From Caballeronia pedi (lineage in GTDB: Bacteria; Pseudomonadota; Gammaproteobacteria; Burkholderiales; Burkholderiaceae), in assembly GCF_001544915.2 (NCBI RefSeq), contig NZ_FCOE02000039.1, positions 1 to 64,000 of the forward strand: DNA of 64,000 nt, read 5' to 3'. The notes beneath the pieces were generated by a model. That model saw only the letters and a program-made list of their open reading frames with translations, searched no databases and was not told the DNA's origin. This document shows positions 43,708 through 52,476 of this stretch, one piece after another; the stretch's first letter is position 1; every line of letters starts with the position of its first letter. Made by a program: the position numbers and the translations under genes.

Positions 43708-45537
43708 TCAAATCGCCTTGGTCCGTTCTTCGAGCCACGCCAGCGCCTTCCCCGACACATGCGGCGACACGCGCGCCCGCACCGTCTCGTGATAGGCGTT
43801 GAGCCACGCGCGCTCGTCGTCACGCAACAGCGACAAGTCGATGCAACGCGTATCGATCGGGCACAGCGTCAGCGTCTCGAATTCGAGGAAATCGCCGAAC
43901 TCGGTCTTTTCCGCCGCCTGGTTCATTACGAGATTCTCGATGCGGATGCCCCACTTGCCCGGCCGGTAAATGCCCGGCTCGATCGATGTGATCATGCCTT
44001 CTTCCATCGCCGTCCAGGGTTCGGCGGGCGCGTAGTGCGAGATCACCTGCGGGCCTTCGTGCACGTTCAGGAAATAGCCGACGCCATGCCCCGTGCCATG
44101 CCCGTAGTCCGCGCCCGCTTCCCAGATCGGCGCGCGGGCGATCGAATCGAGCATCGGCGAACGGATGCCGCGCGGGAAGCGCGCGCGCGAAAGCGCCATC
44201 GTGCCCTTCAGCACGACGGTGAAATCGCGCTTGTGCTCGGCGTTGATCTCGCCGATCGGAACGACACGCGTGATGTCCGTCGTGCCGCTCAGATACTGTC
44301 CGCCGGAGTCGATCAGCAGCAGGCCGTTGCCTTCGATCACCGCATGCGAAGCCTCGGTCGCGCGGTAATGCGGCATCGCGCCGTTGGCGTTGAAGCCCGC
44401 GATCGTGCCGAAGCTCAACGTGACGAAACCAGGCTGGCGTGCGCGCGCGGCGGTCAGTTTCTCGTCGATGGTCAGTTCCGTGGCGCGCTCACGGCCAAGC
44501 GCCTCTTCGAACCACGCAAAGAATTCGGCAAGCGCGGCGCCGTCCTGCTCCATCGTCGCGCGGATGTGCTCCGCTTCTGCCGCGGTCTTGCGCGACTTGG
44601 CAAACGTCGACGGATTCACCGCTTCGACGATCGTCACCGCTGCGGGCACTTTCTCCAGCAAGCTGTGCGTGATGCGGCGCGGATCGATCAGGAGCGTCGA
44701 ACCCGCCGCCAATGACGCGAGCGCGTCGGGCGCGGCGGCGTACGGCGCGACGCGCACGTTGTCGCGCGCGAGCGATTCGACGAGCGCAGCCGGAACCTTG
44801 CCATCGGCGACGAAGATCGTCGCGTCATCCAGCCCGATGAGCGCGTGCGCCACGAAAACCGGGTTGTAGCTCACGTCGCCGCCGCGCAGGTTGAAGATCC
44901 ACGCGAGATCGTCGAGCGTGGAAACGAAGTGCCACTGCGCGCCCTTCGCGCGCATCGTTTCACGCACTTGCGCGAGCTTGTCCGCACGCGCGACGCTCGC
45001 ATGCGGCGCAGCGTGTTCGTAGACGGGCGTTTCCGGCAGGCCAGGACGCGCGGGCCACACCGAATCCAGCAAGTCGACATCCGTGCGCAGCACGATGCCG
45101 CGCGCCGTGAGCGCATCGGACAACGCGCGCGCCGCCGCGACGCCGAGCACTGCGCCGTCGGCCGCGACGGTCGCGCCCGACGGCACGTTCTGCGCGAGCC
45201 AGTCGATATGCGGCGCGGTCTGCTGACCGCCCATCATCTTCATGAGCGCGATGCCCGTGCCCGCGAGTTGCGTTTCGGCCTGCGTCCAGTAACGGCTGTC
45301 GACCCAGACGCCCGCGAAATCCGCCGTCACCACGAGCGTGCCCACCGAACCGGTGAAGCCCGAAAGCCATTGACGCCCTTGCCAGCGTTCCGGCAGGTAT
45401 TCGGAAAGATGCGGGTCCGCGGACGGGATGAGCACGGCGGCGAGCTTTTCGAGCGCCATCTGGCCGCGCAGCGACTCGATGCGCCGCGCGAACATGGCGG
45501 GCTCTGGAATGGCGGAATCTGCAATGCGATCGTTCAT
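43708..45537 (-). CDS. Xaa-Pro aminopeptidase (M24B)
   Basis: A 609-residue aminopeptidase P of the long form. Two creatinase-like N-terminal domains (VLIPSADPHLSEYLPERW; GVWVDSRYWTQAETQL) precede a pita-bread catalytic domain. Metal ligands are visible in LLIDSGGQYLSGTTDITRV, DYGHGTGHGVGYFLNVHEGPQ, ITSIEPGIY and GIRIENLVM. It removes N-terminal residues before proline. The ATG at 45537 has AGGTGA five bases upstream. Confidence 0.9.
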   Translation of the reverse strand: MNDRIADSAIPEPAMFARRIESLRGQMALEKLAAVLIPSADPHLSEYLPERWQGRQWLSGFTGSVGTLVVTADFAGVWVDSRYWTQAETQLAGTGIALMKMMGGQQTAPHIDWLAQNVPSGATVAADGAVLGVAAARALSDALTARGIVLRTDVDLLDSVWPARPGLPETPVYEHAAPHASVARADKLAQVRETMRAKGAQWHFVSTLDDLAWIFNLRGGDVSYNPVFVAHALIGLDDATIFVADGKVPAALVESLARDNVRVAPYAAAPDALASLAAGSTLLIDPRRITHSLLEKVPAAVTIVEAVNPSTFAKSRKTAAEAEHIRATMEQDGAALAEFFAWFEEALGRERATELTIDEKLTAARARQPGFVTLSFGTIAGFNANGAMPHYRATEASHAVIEGNGLLLIDSGGQYLSGTTDITRVVPIGEINAEHKRDFTVVLKGTMALSRARFPRGIRSPMLDSIARAPIWEAGADYGHGTGHGVGYFLNVHEGPQVISHYAPAEPWTAMEEGMITSIEPGIYRPGKWGIRIENLVMNQAAEKTEFGDFLEFETLTLCPIDTRCIDLSLLRDDERAWLNAYHETVRARVSPHVSGKALAWLEERTKAI

Positions 45538-45621
45538 GAAGTCACCTGCTTGAAAGCCCGCGTGGGGCGCGAAGAGCAAGACGCGCGGCGAGGATCACCC
45601 GCCGCGCTGTCGAAAAAGAGT

Positions 45622-45894
45622 TCAGCGGCGCGCCGCCAGCCCGACCGTCGTCGTCACGACGACGAGCGCGAAGACCGAGCACGCCAGCCATTCGAGCGTA
45701 TCGCCATCGTGATACAGATCGACGATATTGCCGAGCATTCGCGCGACGACCGTCGCCAGTATGCCAGCGGCGATGGCCGTCCAGATGCGCCCCGCCGGCG
45801 CGCGCGCGACGCGTCCCGCACGCCGCAACGGATGCAGCCACCAGCCCGCCGCGCCGATCACCGCGCCGAGAAAAATCAGTCCGATCCAGCCCAT
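45622..45894 (-). CDS. GlsB/YeaQ/YmgE-family membrane protein
   Basis: A 90-residue protein, MGWIGLIFLGAVIGAAGWWLHP..., with three hydrophobic helices separated by a basic loop. The glycine-rich first helix is typical of the transglycosylase-associated (GlsB/YeaQ) family, small stress-linked inner membrane proteins. It precedes the aminopeptidase in the same direction. It is somewhat divergent from the family consensus in the loop. Confidence 0.7.
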   Translation of the reverse strand: MGWIGLIFLGAVIGAAGWWLHPLRRAGRVARAPAGRIWTAIAAGILATVVARMLGNIVDLYHDGDTLEWLACSVFALVVVTTTVGLAARR

Positions 45895-46208
45895 CAGCGC
45901 GAGCGCTCCGTCGACATCGAATTAACAGCAAGGGACAGCGCGCATCGTGCGTGAATCATGGCGATAAGAGTCGGCTTGAAAGGATGCGGCGTTGCGTCGC
46001 GTGTAGCGGCTGAGTTTAGGGGGACGGGTTGGCAATGGCAAGACGGCGGCTCGGAGACATCCGCCACGCTTATTTTTGAGATCGATACGTGAACTATTTC
46101 GCGGCCTTGTCTGAGAAAAATTCGTTTTCCATGGTGTTAGACTGGGCCGCGCTGTAAGAAGTCCGCCATTCGAATTAGCAGAGTGCCGATTTGCTCGGCT
46201 TGATACAC
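45895..46208. other. Intergenic region, no gene seen
   Basis: About 310 bp, AT-richer toward 46080-46150, between the divergent GlsB-like and glycosyltransferase genes. I see no convincing promoter pair, hairpin or small gene. A 103-codon minus-strand frame here has no ribosome site and unusual composition. Confidence 0.4.
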
Positions 46209-47036
46209 ATGAGTAATGCCAGTCATATTTCACTTCGGGGCATCGAGTTTGTTGTCACATACCGTGGCGCGAGCCAGGAACGACGAGAAAACCTGCTCGG
46301 CACGCTCCGCTATCTGAATCGGACCTATTCGGATTACATCGTCTGGCTGATCGAGGCGGACGCGAGTCCGACCTTCTCCTGGCAACAACTGTCCGATCCG
46401 AAGATCCGTCATGTCTTCGTGCATGACACGGGGCGGTTTTCGCGCGCCCGCCTCGCCAATCTTGGCGCACGCATGTGCACGGGCCGAGTCATCTGTATTC
46501 ACGACGCGGATATGATCGCCAATCCGAGATACATGAAGATGGCGGTCGATTCACTGATGGACGCGAATAACAGTGACGCGGTTTGCCCGTTTGCTCGCGT
46601 GGTGAACACCGCGGGCGAGCTTCGCCGCTCGTTTATCGAATCCGGCGACTATGACGAACTCGCGCCCTTTGCAGCGTCCGACGAAGCCGACTTACCGAAC
46701 GGGATGTCCTCGCTCTACACAAACACCTCCGGAGCGCTGAATGTTTTCGTTCGCGCGGAATTCATTCGAATCGGCGGGTTCGATCCAGCCTTCGAAGGCT
46801 GGGGCGGCGAGGACGATGATCTGCTGCTGCGCGCCACCCGCCTGGGCGTCCGATGGCACACCCTGGCGGGCGCGGATTCGCTGTTGTTCCACATGCATCA
46901 CGACACCGCAGTCCGCGCCGACTGGTTCGGCCTGCCGGAGGTGCAAGCGAATCGCAAGAAAGGATTCGAGTGCGGCGAAATACCGCTCCCTCAGGTTGAA
47001 GCGCGCGCGGCGGCACTGTCGAAGTACTTCAAATGA
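46209..47036 (+). CDS. Glycosyltransferase family 2 with galactosyltransferase-like C-terminus
   Basis: A 275-residue soluble GT-A transferase. The N-terminal half shows FVVTYRGASQERRENLLGTL, VWLIEADAS and CIHDADMIANPRYMKMAV, whose DAD is the metal-binding DXD. The C-terminal half shows GGFDPAFEGWGGEDDDLLLRATRLG, the beta-4-galactosyltransferase-like WGGED signature. It probably adds a sugar to a surface glycan. It stands alone without other glycan genes, and its base composition is a little lower in GC than its neighbours. Confidence 0.8.
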   Translation: MSNASHISLRGIEFVVTYRGASQERRENLLGTLRYLNRTYSDYIVWLIEADASPTFSWQQLSDPKIRHVFVHDTGRFSRARLANLGARMCTGRVICIHDADMIANPRYMKMAVDSLMDANNSDAVCPFARVVNTAGELRRSFIESGDYDELAPFAASDEADLPNGMSSLYTNTSGALNVFVRAEFIRIGGFDPAFEGWGGEDDDLLLRATRLGVRWHTLAGADSLLFHMHHDTAVRADWFGLPEVQANRKKGFECGEIPLPQVEARAAALSKYFK

Positions 47037-47148
47037 CCGTGACAGCCGTGACGGCGGGCTGCCAGCGCCCATTCGACGCGCACGGAACGCTGCTCGCGCC
47101 CCAAATGCCACCTATAAATGAACAAATACGCAAAAGGCTATAATATTG

Positions 47149-47154
47149 GGCTAT
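47149..47154 (+). promoter_or_regulatory. Perfect -10 box upstream of hemA
   Basis: TATAAT lies 43 bp before the hemA start in a locally AT-rich stretch. No clear -35 hexamer is seen 16-18 bp upstream, so an activator or an UP-like AT-rich region may help. Confidence 0.4.
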
Positions 47155-47197
47155 CTGAAAGGCCATCGGCTTAGGCCCAAAGCATCAGTCCAAAACA

Positions 47198-48493
47198 ATG
47201 CAGCTCCTCACGATCGGAATCAATCACCACACTGCGCCTGTCGCCCTGCGCGAACGCGTGGCGTTTCCGCTCGAACAGCTTAAGCCTGCGCTGGGCGCAC
47301 TGAAGGACATCTGGCTGGGCCCGCTCGCGAAGGCATCGCCCGAAGCGGCCATCCTTTCGACCTGCAACCGCACCGAACTCTACTGCGCCACTGACGACTC
47401 CGCCGCCCGCGAAGCCGCGCTTCAGTGGCTCTCGAAATACCACAATATCCCCGTTCCCGAGCTCGCGCCGCATGTCTATGCGCTGCCGCAGTCGGAAGCC
47501 GTGCGCCACGCGTTCCGCGTCGCCTCGGGGCTGGATTCGATGGTGCTCGGTGAAACGCAAATCGTCGGACAAATGAAGGATGCCGTGCGTACGGCGTCCG
47601 AAGCCGGCGCGCTCGGCACGTATCTGAACCAGTTGTTCCAGCGCACCTTCGCCGTAGCGAAGGAAGTACGCACGACGACCGAGATCGGGGCGCAGTCGGT
47701 GTCGATGGCCGCCGCCGCCGTGCGTCTCGCGCAGCGCATCTTTGAAAACATTTCGAGCCAGCGCGTGCTGTTCATCGGCGCGGGCGAAATGATCGAACTC
47801 TGCGCGACACATTTCGCCGCGCAGAATCCGCGCGAGCTGGTCGTCGCGAACCGCACGGCCGAGCGCGGCGAAAAGCTCGCGGGCCGCTTCAACGGCCGCG
47901 CGATTCCGCTTTCCGAACTGCCCGCTCGCATGCACGAGTTCGACATCATCGTGTCGTGCACGGCGTCGACGCTACCGATCATCGGTCTCGGCGCGGTCGA
48001 GCGTGCGGTGCGCGCACGCCGCCATCGCCCGATCTTCATGGTCGATCTCGCCGTGCCGCGCGACATCGAACCCGAAGTCGGCAATCTGCACGATGTTTTC
48101 CTGTACACCGTCGACGATCTCGGCGCGATCGTGCGTGAAGGCAACGCGTCGCGACAGGCTGCGGTCGCGCAGGCGGAAGCGATCATCGAAACGCGCGTCG
48201 CGAATTTCATGCAGTGGCTCGATGCGCGCAGCATCGTGCCGGTCATCCGCCACATGCACACGCAGGCGGACACGCTGCGCCGCGCCGAAGTCGAGCGCGC
48301 GCGCAAGATGCTCGCGCGCGGCGACGATCCCGCCGCCGTGCTCGAAGCGCTGTCGCAATCGCTCACGAACAAGCTGATTCACGGCCCGACGCACGCGCTC
48401 AACCGTGCGAGCCGCGAAGAGCGCAGCCAGCTCATCGACCTGATGAGTGGTTTCTACCGTCACGGCTCGTCGTCCGATTCGTCGGAACGTTAG
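47198..48493 (+). CDS. hemA: Glutamyl-tRNA reductase
   Basis: A 431-residue enzyme that makes glutamate-1-semialdehyde, the committed step of tetrapyrrole synthesis. Catalytic Cys56 lies in STCNRTELYC. GLDSMVLGETQIVGQMK, the NADPH-binding VLFIGAGEMIELCATHF and a C-terminal dimerisation helix are present. It is followed by prfA, the conserved hemA-prfA-prmC order of many proteobacteria. Confidence 0.95.
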   Translation: MQLLTIGINHHTAPVALRERVAFPLEQLKPALGALKDIWLGPLAKASPEAAILSTCNRTELYCATDDSAAREAALQWLSKYHNIPVPELAPHVYALPQSEAVRHAFRVASGLDSMVLGETQIVGQMKDAVRTASEAGALGTYLNQLFQRTFAVAKEVRTTTEIGAQSVSMAAAAVRLAQRIFENISSQRVLFIGAGEMIELCATHFAAQNPRELVVANRTAERGEKLAGRFNGRAIPLSELPARMHEFDIIVSCTASTLPIIGLGAVERAVRARRHRPIFMVDLAVPRDIEPEVGNLHDVFLYTVDDLGAIVREGNASRQAAVAQAEAIIETRVANFMQWLDARSIVPVIRHMHTQADTLRRAEVERARKMLARGDDPAAVLEALSQSLTNKLIHGPTHALNRASREERSQLIDLMSGFYRHGSSSDSSER

Positions 48494-48590
48494 CGGCCTT
48501 CTCTTTGCTATTCTCAAATGCCCCGCGCGGTTAGCGTGGCGGCTCCCTGATCGCAGTATTTCCTGGCGCTGACCGCGCCAATTCCGCCCG

Positions 48591-49673
48591 ATGAAAACGA
48601 GCATGCAAAGCAAGCTCGACCAGCTTGCAAAACGGCAGGTCGATCTCAACGAACTGTTGAGCCGCGAAGACGTGACAGCCGATATGGATCAATATCGCAA
48701 GCTCACGCGCGAGCACGCGGAAATCAACCCGATCGTCGATCAATACGCGCTCTGGCGTCAGGCGCTGACCGACGAAGCCACCGCGCAGGAACTGCTCTCC
48801 GATCCGTCGATGCGCGATTTCGCCGAAGAAGAGATCGGCGAGGCACGCGAGCGCATGGTGAAGATCGAAGGCGAATTGCAGACGATGCTCTTGCCGAAAG
48901 ATCCGAACGACGACCGCAACATCTTCATCGAAATCCGCGCGGGCACGGGCGGCGACGAGTCCGCGCTGTTCGCGGGCGATCTGCTGCGCATGTATCTGCG
49001 TTACGCGGAACGCAACCGCTGGACCGCCGAAACGATGTCCGAAAGCGTGTCCGATCTCGGCGGCTACAAGGAAGTGATCGTGCGGATCGCGGGACAAGGC
49101 GCGTATTCGCGGCTCAAGTTCGAATCAGGCGGGCATCGCGTGCAGCGCGTGCCGGCGACCGAAACGCAGGGGCGCATCCACACGTCGGCGTGTACGGTCG
49201 CGGTGATGCCGGAAGCCGATGAAATCAGCGAAGTGGTGATCAATCCGGCGGATTTGCGCATCGACACGTTCCGCGCGTCGGGCGCGGGCGGCCAGCACAT
49301 CAACAAGACGGATTCCGCCGTGCGCGTGACGCACTTGCCGACGGGCATCGTCGTCGAATGTCAGGACGATCGCTCGCAGCACAAGAACAAGGATCGCGCG
49401 CTGAAAGTGCTCGCCGCGCGCATCAAGGACAAGCAGTCTCACGAGCAGCACGCGAAGGAAGCCGCGACGCGCAAGAGCCTGATCGGCTCGGGCGACCGCT
49501 CGGAACGCATCCGCACGTACAACTTCCCGCAAGGGCGCATGACGGATCACCGCATCAACCTGACGCTCTACAAGCTCGAATACATCATGGACGGCGATCT
49601 CGACGAAATGATCGCCTCGCTGGTTTCGGAGCATCAGGCCGAGCTGCTTGCCGCGCTCGGGGAAACCGAGTGA
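48591..49673 (+). CDS. prfA: Peptide chain release factor 1
   Basis: A 360-residue class I release factor that reads UAA and UAG. The GGQ loop (RASGAGGQHINKTDSAVR) and the tripeptide-containing region (RVQRVPATETQGRIHTSA) are intact. Its stop overlaps the GTG start of prmC by 4 bp (GTGA), coupling it to the methyltransferase that modifies its GGQ glutamine. Confidence 0.96.
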   Translation: MKTSMQSKLDQLAKRQVDLNELLSREDVTADMDQYRKLTREHAEINPIVDQYALWRQALTDEATAQELLSDPSMRDFAEEEIGEARERMVKIEGELQTMLLPKDPNDDRNIFIEIRAGTGGDESALFAGDLLRMYLRYAERNRWTAETMSESVSDLGGYKEVIVRIAGQGAYSRLKFESGGHRVQRVPATETQGRIHTSACTVAVMPEADEISEVVINPADLRIDTFRASGAGGQHINKTDSAVRVTHLPTGIVVECQDDRSQHKNKDRALKVLAARIKDKQSHEQHAKEAATRKSLIGSGDRSERIRTYNFPQGRMTDHRINLTLYKLEYIMDGDLDEMIASLVSEHQAELLAALGETE

Positions 49674-50506
49674 GCAACGCGGCCGACTTGCTGCGCACTG
49701 CCGGACTGCCGCCGCTCGAAGCGCGCATCCTGCTCATGCATGTGCTCGGCTGGCGGCGCACGGAACTCATCACGCGTGATCTCGAACCGCTCGATCCGGA
49801 CGCCGTCGCGCGCTTCGAAGCGCTGTGCGCGCGCCGCGTGAAGGGAGAACCGATCGCGCAACTGACCGGCAAGCGCGAGTTCTTCGGCCTCGAATTCGAC
49901 GTGACGCCGGACGTGCTGATTCCGCGCCCGGAAACCGAATTGCTCGTGGAACTTACGCTCGAAGCCGTCGCCGATACGCCGAACGCGCGCGTGCTCGATC
50001 TCGGCACGGGAACCGGCGCAATCGCGATTTCGATCGCCCACGCGCGCCCCGATGCGCGCGTGTGGGCCGTCGATCGCTCGAACGCGGCGCTCGATGTCGC
50101 GCGCGGCAATGCGCGCGCGCTTCTCGATACGGCACGCGCGGGCGGCCCGGTCTCATTCGTTCAAAGCGACTGGACGGGCAACGTCGATCCATCGTTGCTG
50201 TTCGAGGCGATCGTCAGCAATCCGCCGTATATCGCGAGCGACGATCCGCATCTCGAACAAGGCGACTTGCGCTTCGAGCCGCGCGGCGCGCTCACCGACG
50301 ACGCCGACGGCTTGTCCGCGCTCCGCACGATCATCGGGAACGCGCCGTTTCTGCTGGCGAATCGCGGCGCGTTGTGGCTCGAACACGGCTACGATCAGGC
50401 CGATGACGTGCGTGCGCTGCTCAAGGCTCGCGGCTTCACCGAGGTGCGCTCGATGCGCGATCTCGCGGGCATCGAACGCTGCTCGGGCGGACTTTTCACG
50501 GCCTGA
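49670..50506 (+). CDS. prmC: Release factor glutamine methyltransferase
   Basis: A 278-residue SAM-dependent enzyme that methylates the GGQ glutamine of release factors. It has GKREFFGLEFDVTPDVLIPR, motif I VLDLGTGTGAIAIS, and the catalytic NPPY in IVSNPPYIASDDPH. The GTG start at 49670 overlaps the prfA stop. Together with prfA this is a functional pair. Confidence 0.94.
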   Translation: MSNAADLLRTAGLPPLEARILLMHVLGWRRTELITRDLEPLDPDAVARFEALCARRVKGEPIAQLTGKREFFGLEFDVTPDVLIPRPETELLVELTLEAVADTPNARVLDLGTGTGAIAISIAHARPDARVWAVDRSNAALDVARGNARALLDTARAGGPVSFVQSDWTGNVDPSLLFEAIVSNPPYIASDDPHLEQGDLRFEPRGALTDDADGLSALRTIIGNAPFLLANRGALWLEHGYDQADDVRALLKARGFTEVRSMRDLAGIERCSGGLFTA

Positions 50507-50589
50507 GCGCCGGACCGCGATCAGCCCGCGAAACCGAAATCCGCTATCATTTCAACCATCAATCCACCGACTTCAAGCGCAGGAACGCC

Positions 50590-50901
50590 ATGGACACGCA
50601 AGAACGCATCAAGCAGATCGTCGATCAGAACCCGGTCGTCCTCTTCATGAAGGGCACCGCGCAATTCCCGATGTGCGGTTTCTCCGGCCGCGCCATTCAG
50701 GTGCTCAAGGCATGCGGCGTCGATCAGATCAAGACCGTGAACGTCCTCGAAGACGATGAGGTTCGCCAGGGCATCAAGCAATTCTCCAACTGGCCGACCA
50801 TTCCGCAGCTTTACGTGAACGGCGAGTTCATCGGCGGTTCGGACATCATGATGGAGATGTATCAGTCGGGCGAGTTGCAACAGCTTTTCGCCGCCGCCTG
50901 A
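50590..50901 (+). CDS. grxD: Monothiol glutaredoxin GrxD
   Basis: A 103-residue monothiol glutaredoxin. The active site is CGFS (Cys29) in FPMCGFSGRAIQVL. WPTIPQLYVNGEFIGGSDIMMEM carries the glutathione site and cis-proline. These proteins carry [2Fe-2S] clusters for iron-sulfur assembly and iron regulation. It lies between prmC and ubiX. Confidence 0.95.
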   Translation: MDTQERIKQIVDQNPVVLFMKGTAQFPMCGFSGRAIQVLKACGVDQIKTVNVLEDDEVRQGIKQFSNWPTIPQLYVNGEFIGGSDIMMEMYQSGELQQLFAAA

Positions 50902-50911
50902 GTTTTTTCAA

Positions 50912-51511
50912 GTGAGCGCGCCCGCTGCCGCAAAGCGACGGCTCATCGTCGCGATGACCGGTGCAACGGGCGCGATCTACGGCGTGCGTCTGCTCGAAAC
51001 GCTGCGCCGGCTGGGCGGCGTCGAGACGCATCTGCTCGTTTCCAGCGCCGGCTGGCTCAATATCCAGCACGAACTCGATCTCGACAAAGCGACCGTCCAC
51101 GCGCTGGCCGATGTCGTCCACAGCGTGCGCGACGTCGGCGCGAGCATCGCCTCGGGGTCCTTCGCGACCGACGGCATGGTCGTCGCGCCCTGCTCGATGC
51201 GCACGCTGGCGAGCGTCGCACACGGTCTCTCCGACAATCTCATCACCCGCGCCGCCGACGTCGTGTTGAAAGAACGCCGCCGTCTCGTGCTGCTCGTGCG
51301 CGAAACGCCGTTCAATCTCGCGCATCTGCGCAACATGACGGCCGTCACCGAAATGGGCGGCGTGATCTTCCCGCCGCTGCCCGCGTTCTATCACAAGCCT
51401 GCGACCATCGACGACATGGTCGATCACACGGTCACGCGCGTCATCGACCTGTTTGGTGTTGCGCAGCCGGTCGCTGCCGCCTGGCAAGGACTTCGCAGCG
51501 AAACCGACTGA
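50912..51511 (+). CDS. ubiX: Flavin prenyltransferase UbiX
   Basis: A 199-residue enzyme that prenylates FMN to make the cofactor of UbiD-type decarboxylases. It shows AMTGATGAIYGVRLLETL, SGSFATDGMVVAPCSMRTLASVAHG, RAADVVLKERRRLVLLVRETPFN and the FPPLPAFYHKP signature. It starts with GTG 10 bp after grxD. UbiD is not in the window. Confidence 0.94.
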   Translation: MSAPAAAKRRLIVAMTGATGAIYGVRLLETLRRLGGVETHLLVSSAGWLNIQHELDLDKATVHALADVVHSVRDVGASIASGSFATDGMVVAPCSMRTLASVAHGLSDNLITRAADVVLKERRRLVLLVRETPFNLAHLRNMTAVTEMGGVIFPPLPAFYHKPATIDDMVDHTVTRVIDLFGVAQPVAAAWQGLRSETD

Positions 51512-51620
51512 TATCCGACGATTGACAACAACGACGACACAATCCGTTGCCGATTGAGCCGTTTATCAACCCGACTCGCGGCCCTACATTCATGGCAACC
51601 CAAAAGGAATTTTCGCCGCC

Positions 51621-52406
51621 ATGAACCGACTTCCCACCGTTTTCATTTCCCACGGCGCACCGACATTGCCGATCGACCCGTCGATGCCGTCCGCCGAGTT
51701 CGCCTCGCTCGCACGAACGCTGCCGCGTCCGCGCGCCATTCTGATGTTGTCCGCGCACTGGGGCACAGCGCAGCCCGTGGCGAGCAGCGCCGAGCGGCCC
51801 GAAACGATCCACGATTTCTACGGATTTCCGCGCGCGCTCTACGAACTGCGCTATCCGGCGCCCGGCGCGCCCGAACTGGCGAAGCGCGCCGCCGCCTTGC
51901 TCGGACAACAGGATATTCCCGCCGCGACGACCGATCACGGCCTCGATCACGGCGCGTGGGTGCCGTTGTTGCTGATGTTCCCGGACGCCGATGTGCCCGT
52001 CGCGCAGCTATCGATCCAGCCGCGGCTCGACGCCGCGCATCATTTCCGCATCGGCCGCGCGCTGCGCGATCTGCGTGATGACGGCGTGATGATCGTCGGT
52101 TCGGGGCAGATCACGCATAATCTGCGCATGGCCGATTTCAGCGCGCGGCCCGAAGACGCCGATCCGCGCGTGACCGAATTCACCGACTGGTTCGAGGGCC
52201 GGATGGCCGAACGCGACATCGACGCCCTGCTCGACTATCGCGCCCGCGCGCCGCACGCCGCGCTCATGCATCCGACCGACGAGCATCTGCTGCCCGTCTT
52301 CAGCGCGCTCGGCGCGGCGGCGGATGATTATCGGCTTGGTGTCCAGTCGCTCGGCACGTTCCAGCGCGCGCTTGCCATGACGAACTACGTTTTCACGGAC
52401 GATTGA
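51621..52406 (+). CDS. Class III extradiol dioxygenase (DODA/YgiD type)
   Basis: A 261-residue LigB-fold enzyme. Metal ligands are visible in FISHGAPTLPID, LMLSAHWGT and TDHGLDHGAWVPL, with IVGSGQITHNLR further on. The family includes YgiD of E. coli and plant DOPA 4,5-dioxygenase. The physiological substrate is unknown but is likely a catechol-type ring. It stands alone before a strong terminator. Confidence 0.88.
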   Translation: MNRLPTVFISHGAPTLPIDPSMPSAEFASLARTLPRPRAILMLSAHWGTAQPVASSAERPETIHDFYGFPRALYELRYPAPGAPELAKRAAALLGQQDIPAATTDHGLDHGAWVPLLLMFPDADVPVAQLSIQPRLDAAHHFRIGRALRDLRDDGVMIVGSGQITHNLRMADFSARPEDADPRVTEFTDWFEGRMAERDIDALLDYRARAPHAALMHPTDEHLLPVFSALGAAADDYRLGVQSLGTFQRALAMTNYVFTDD

Positions 52407-52426
52407 GCCCGAAGCGCCCTGAAAAC

Positions 52427-52461
52427 AAAAAGCCCGCCTGATCGCTCAGGCGGGCTTTTTT
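52427..52461. terminator. Bidirectional terminator after the dioxygenase gene
   Basis: AAAAAGCCCGCCTGA / TCAGGCGGGCTTTTTT with a 4-nt TCGC loop, between convergent genes. Confidence 0.92.
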
Positions 52462-52476
52462 GCGGAACGGAGAAAC

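Noticed and set aside
45922..46233. Minus-strand 103-codon frame before the glycosyltransferase
   Set aside because: Unusual composition, no ribosome site and overlap with the glycosyltransferase start.
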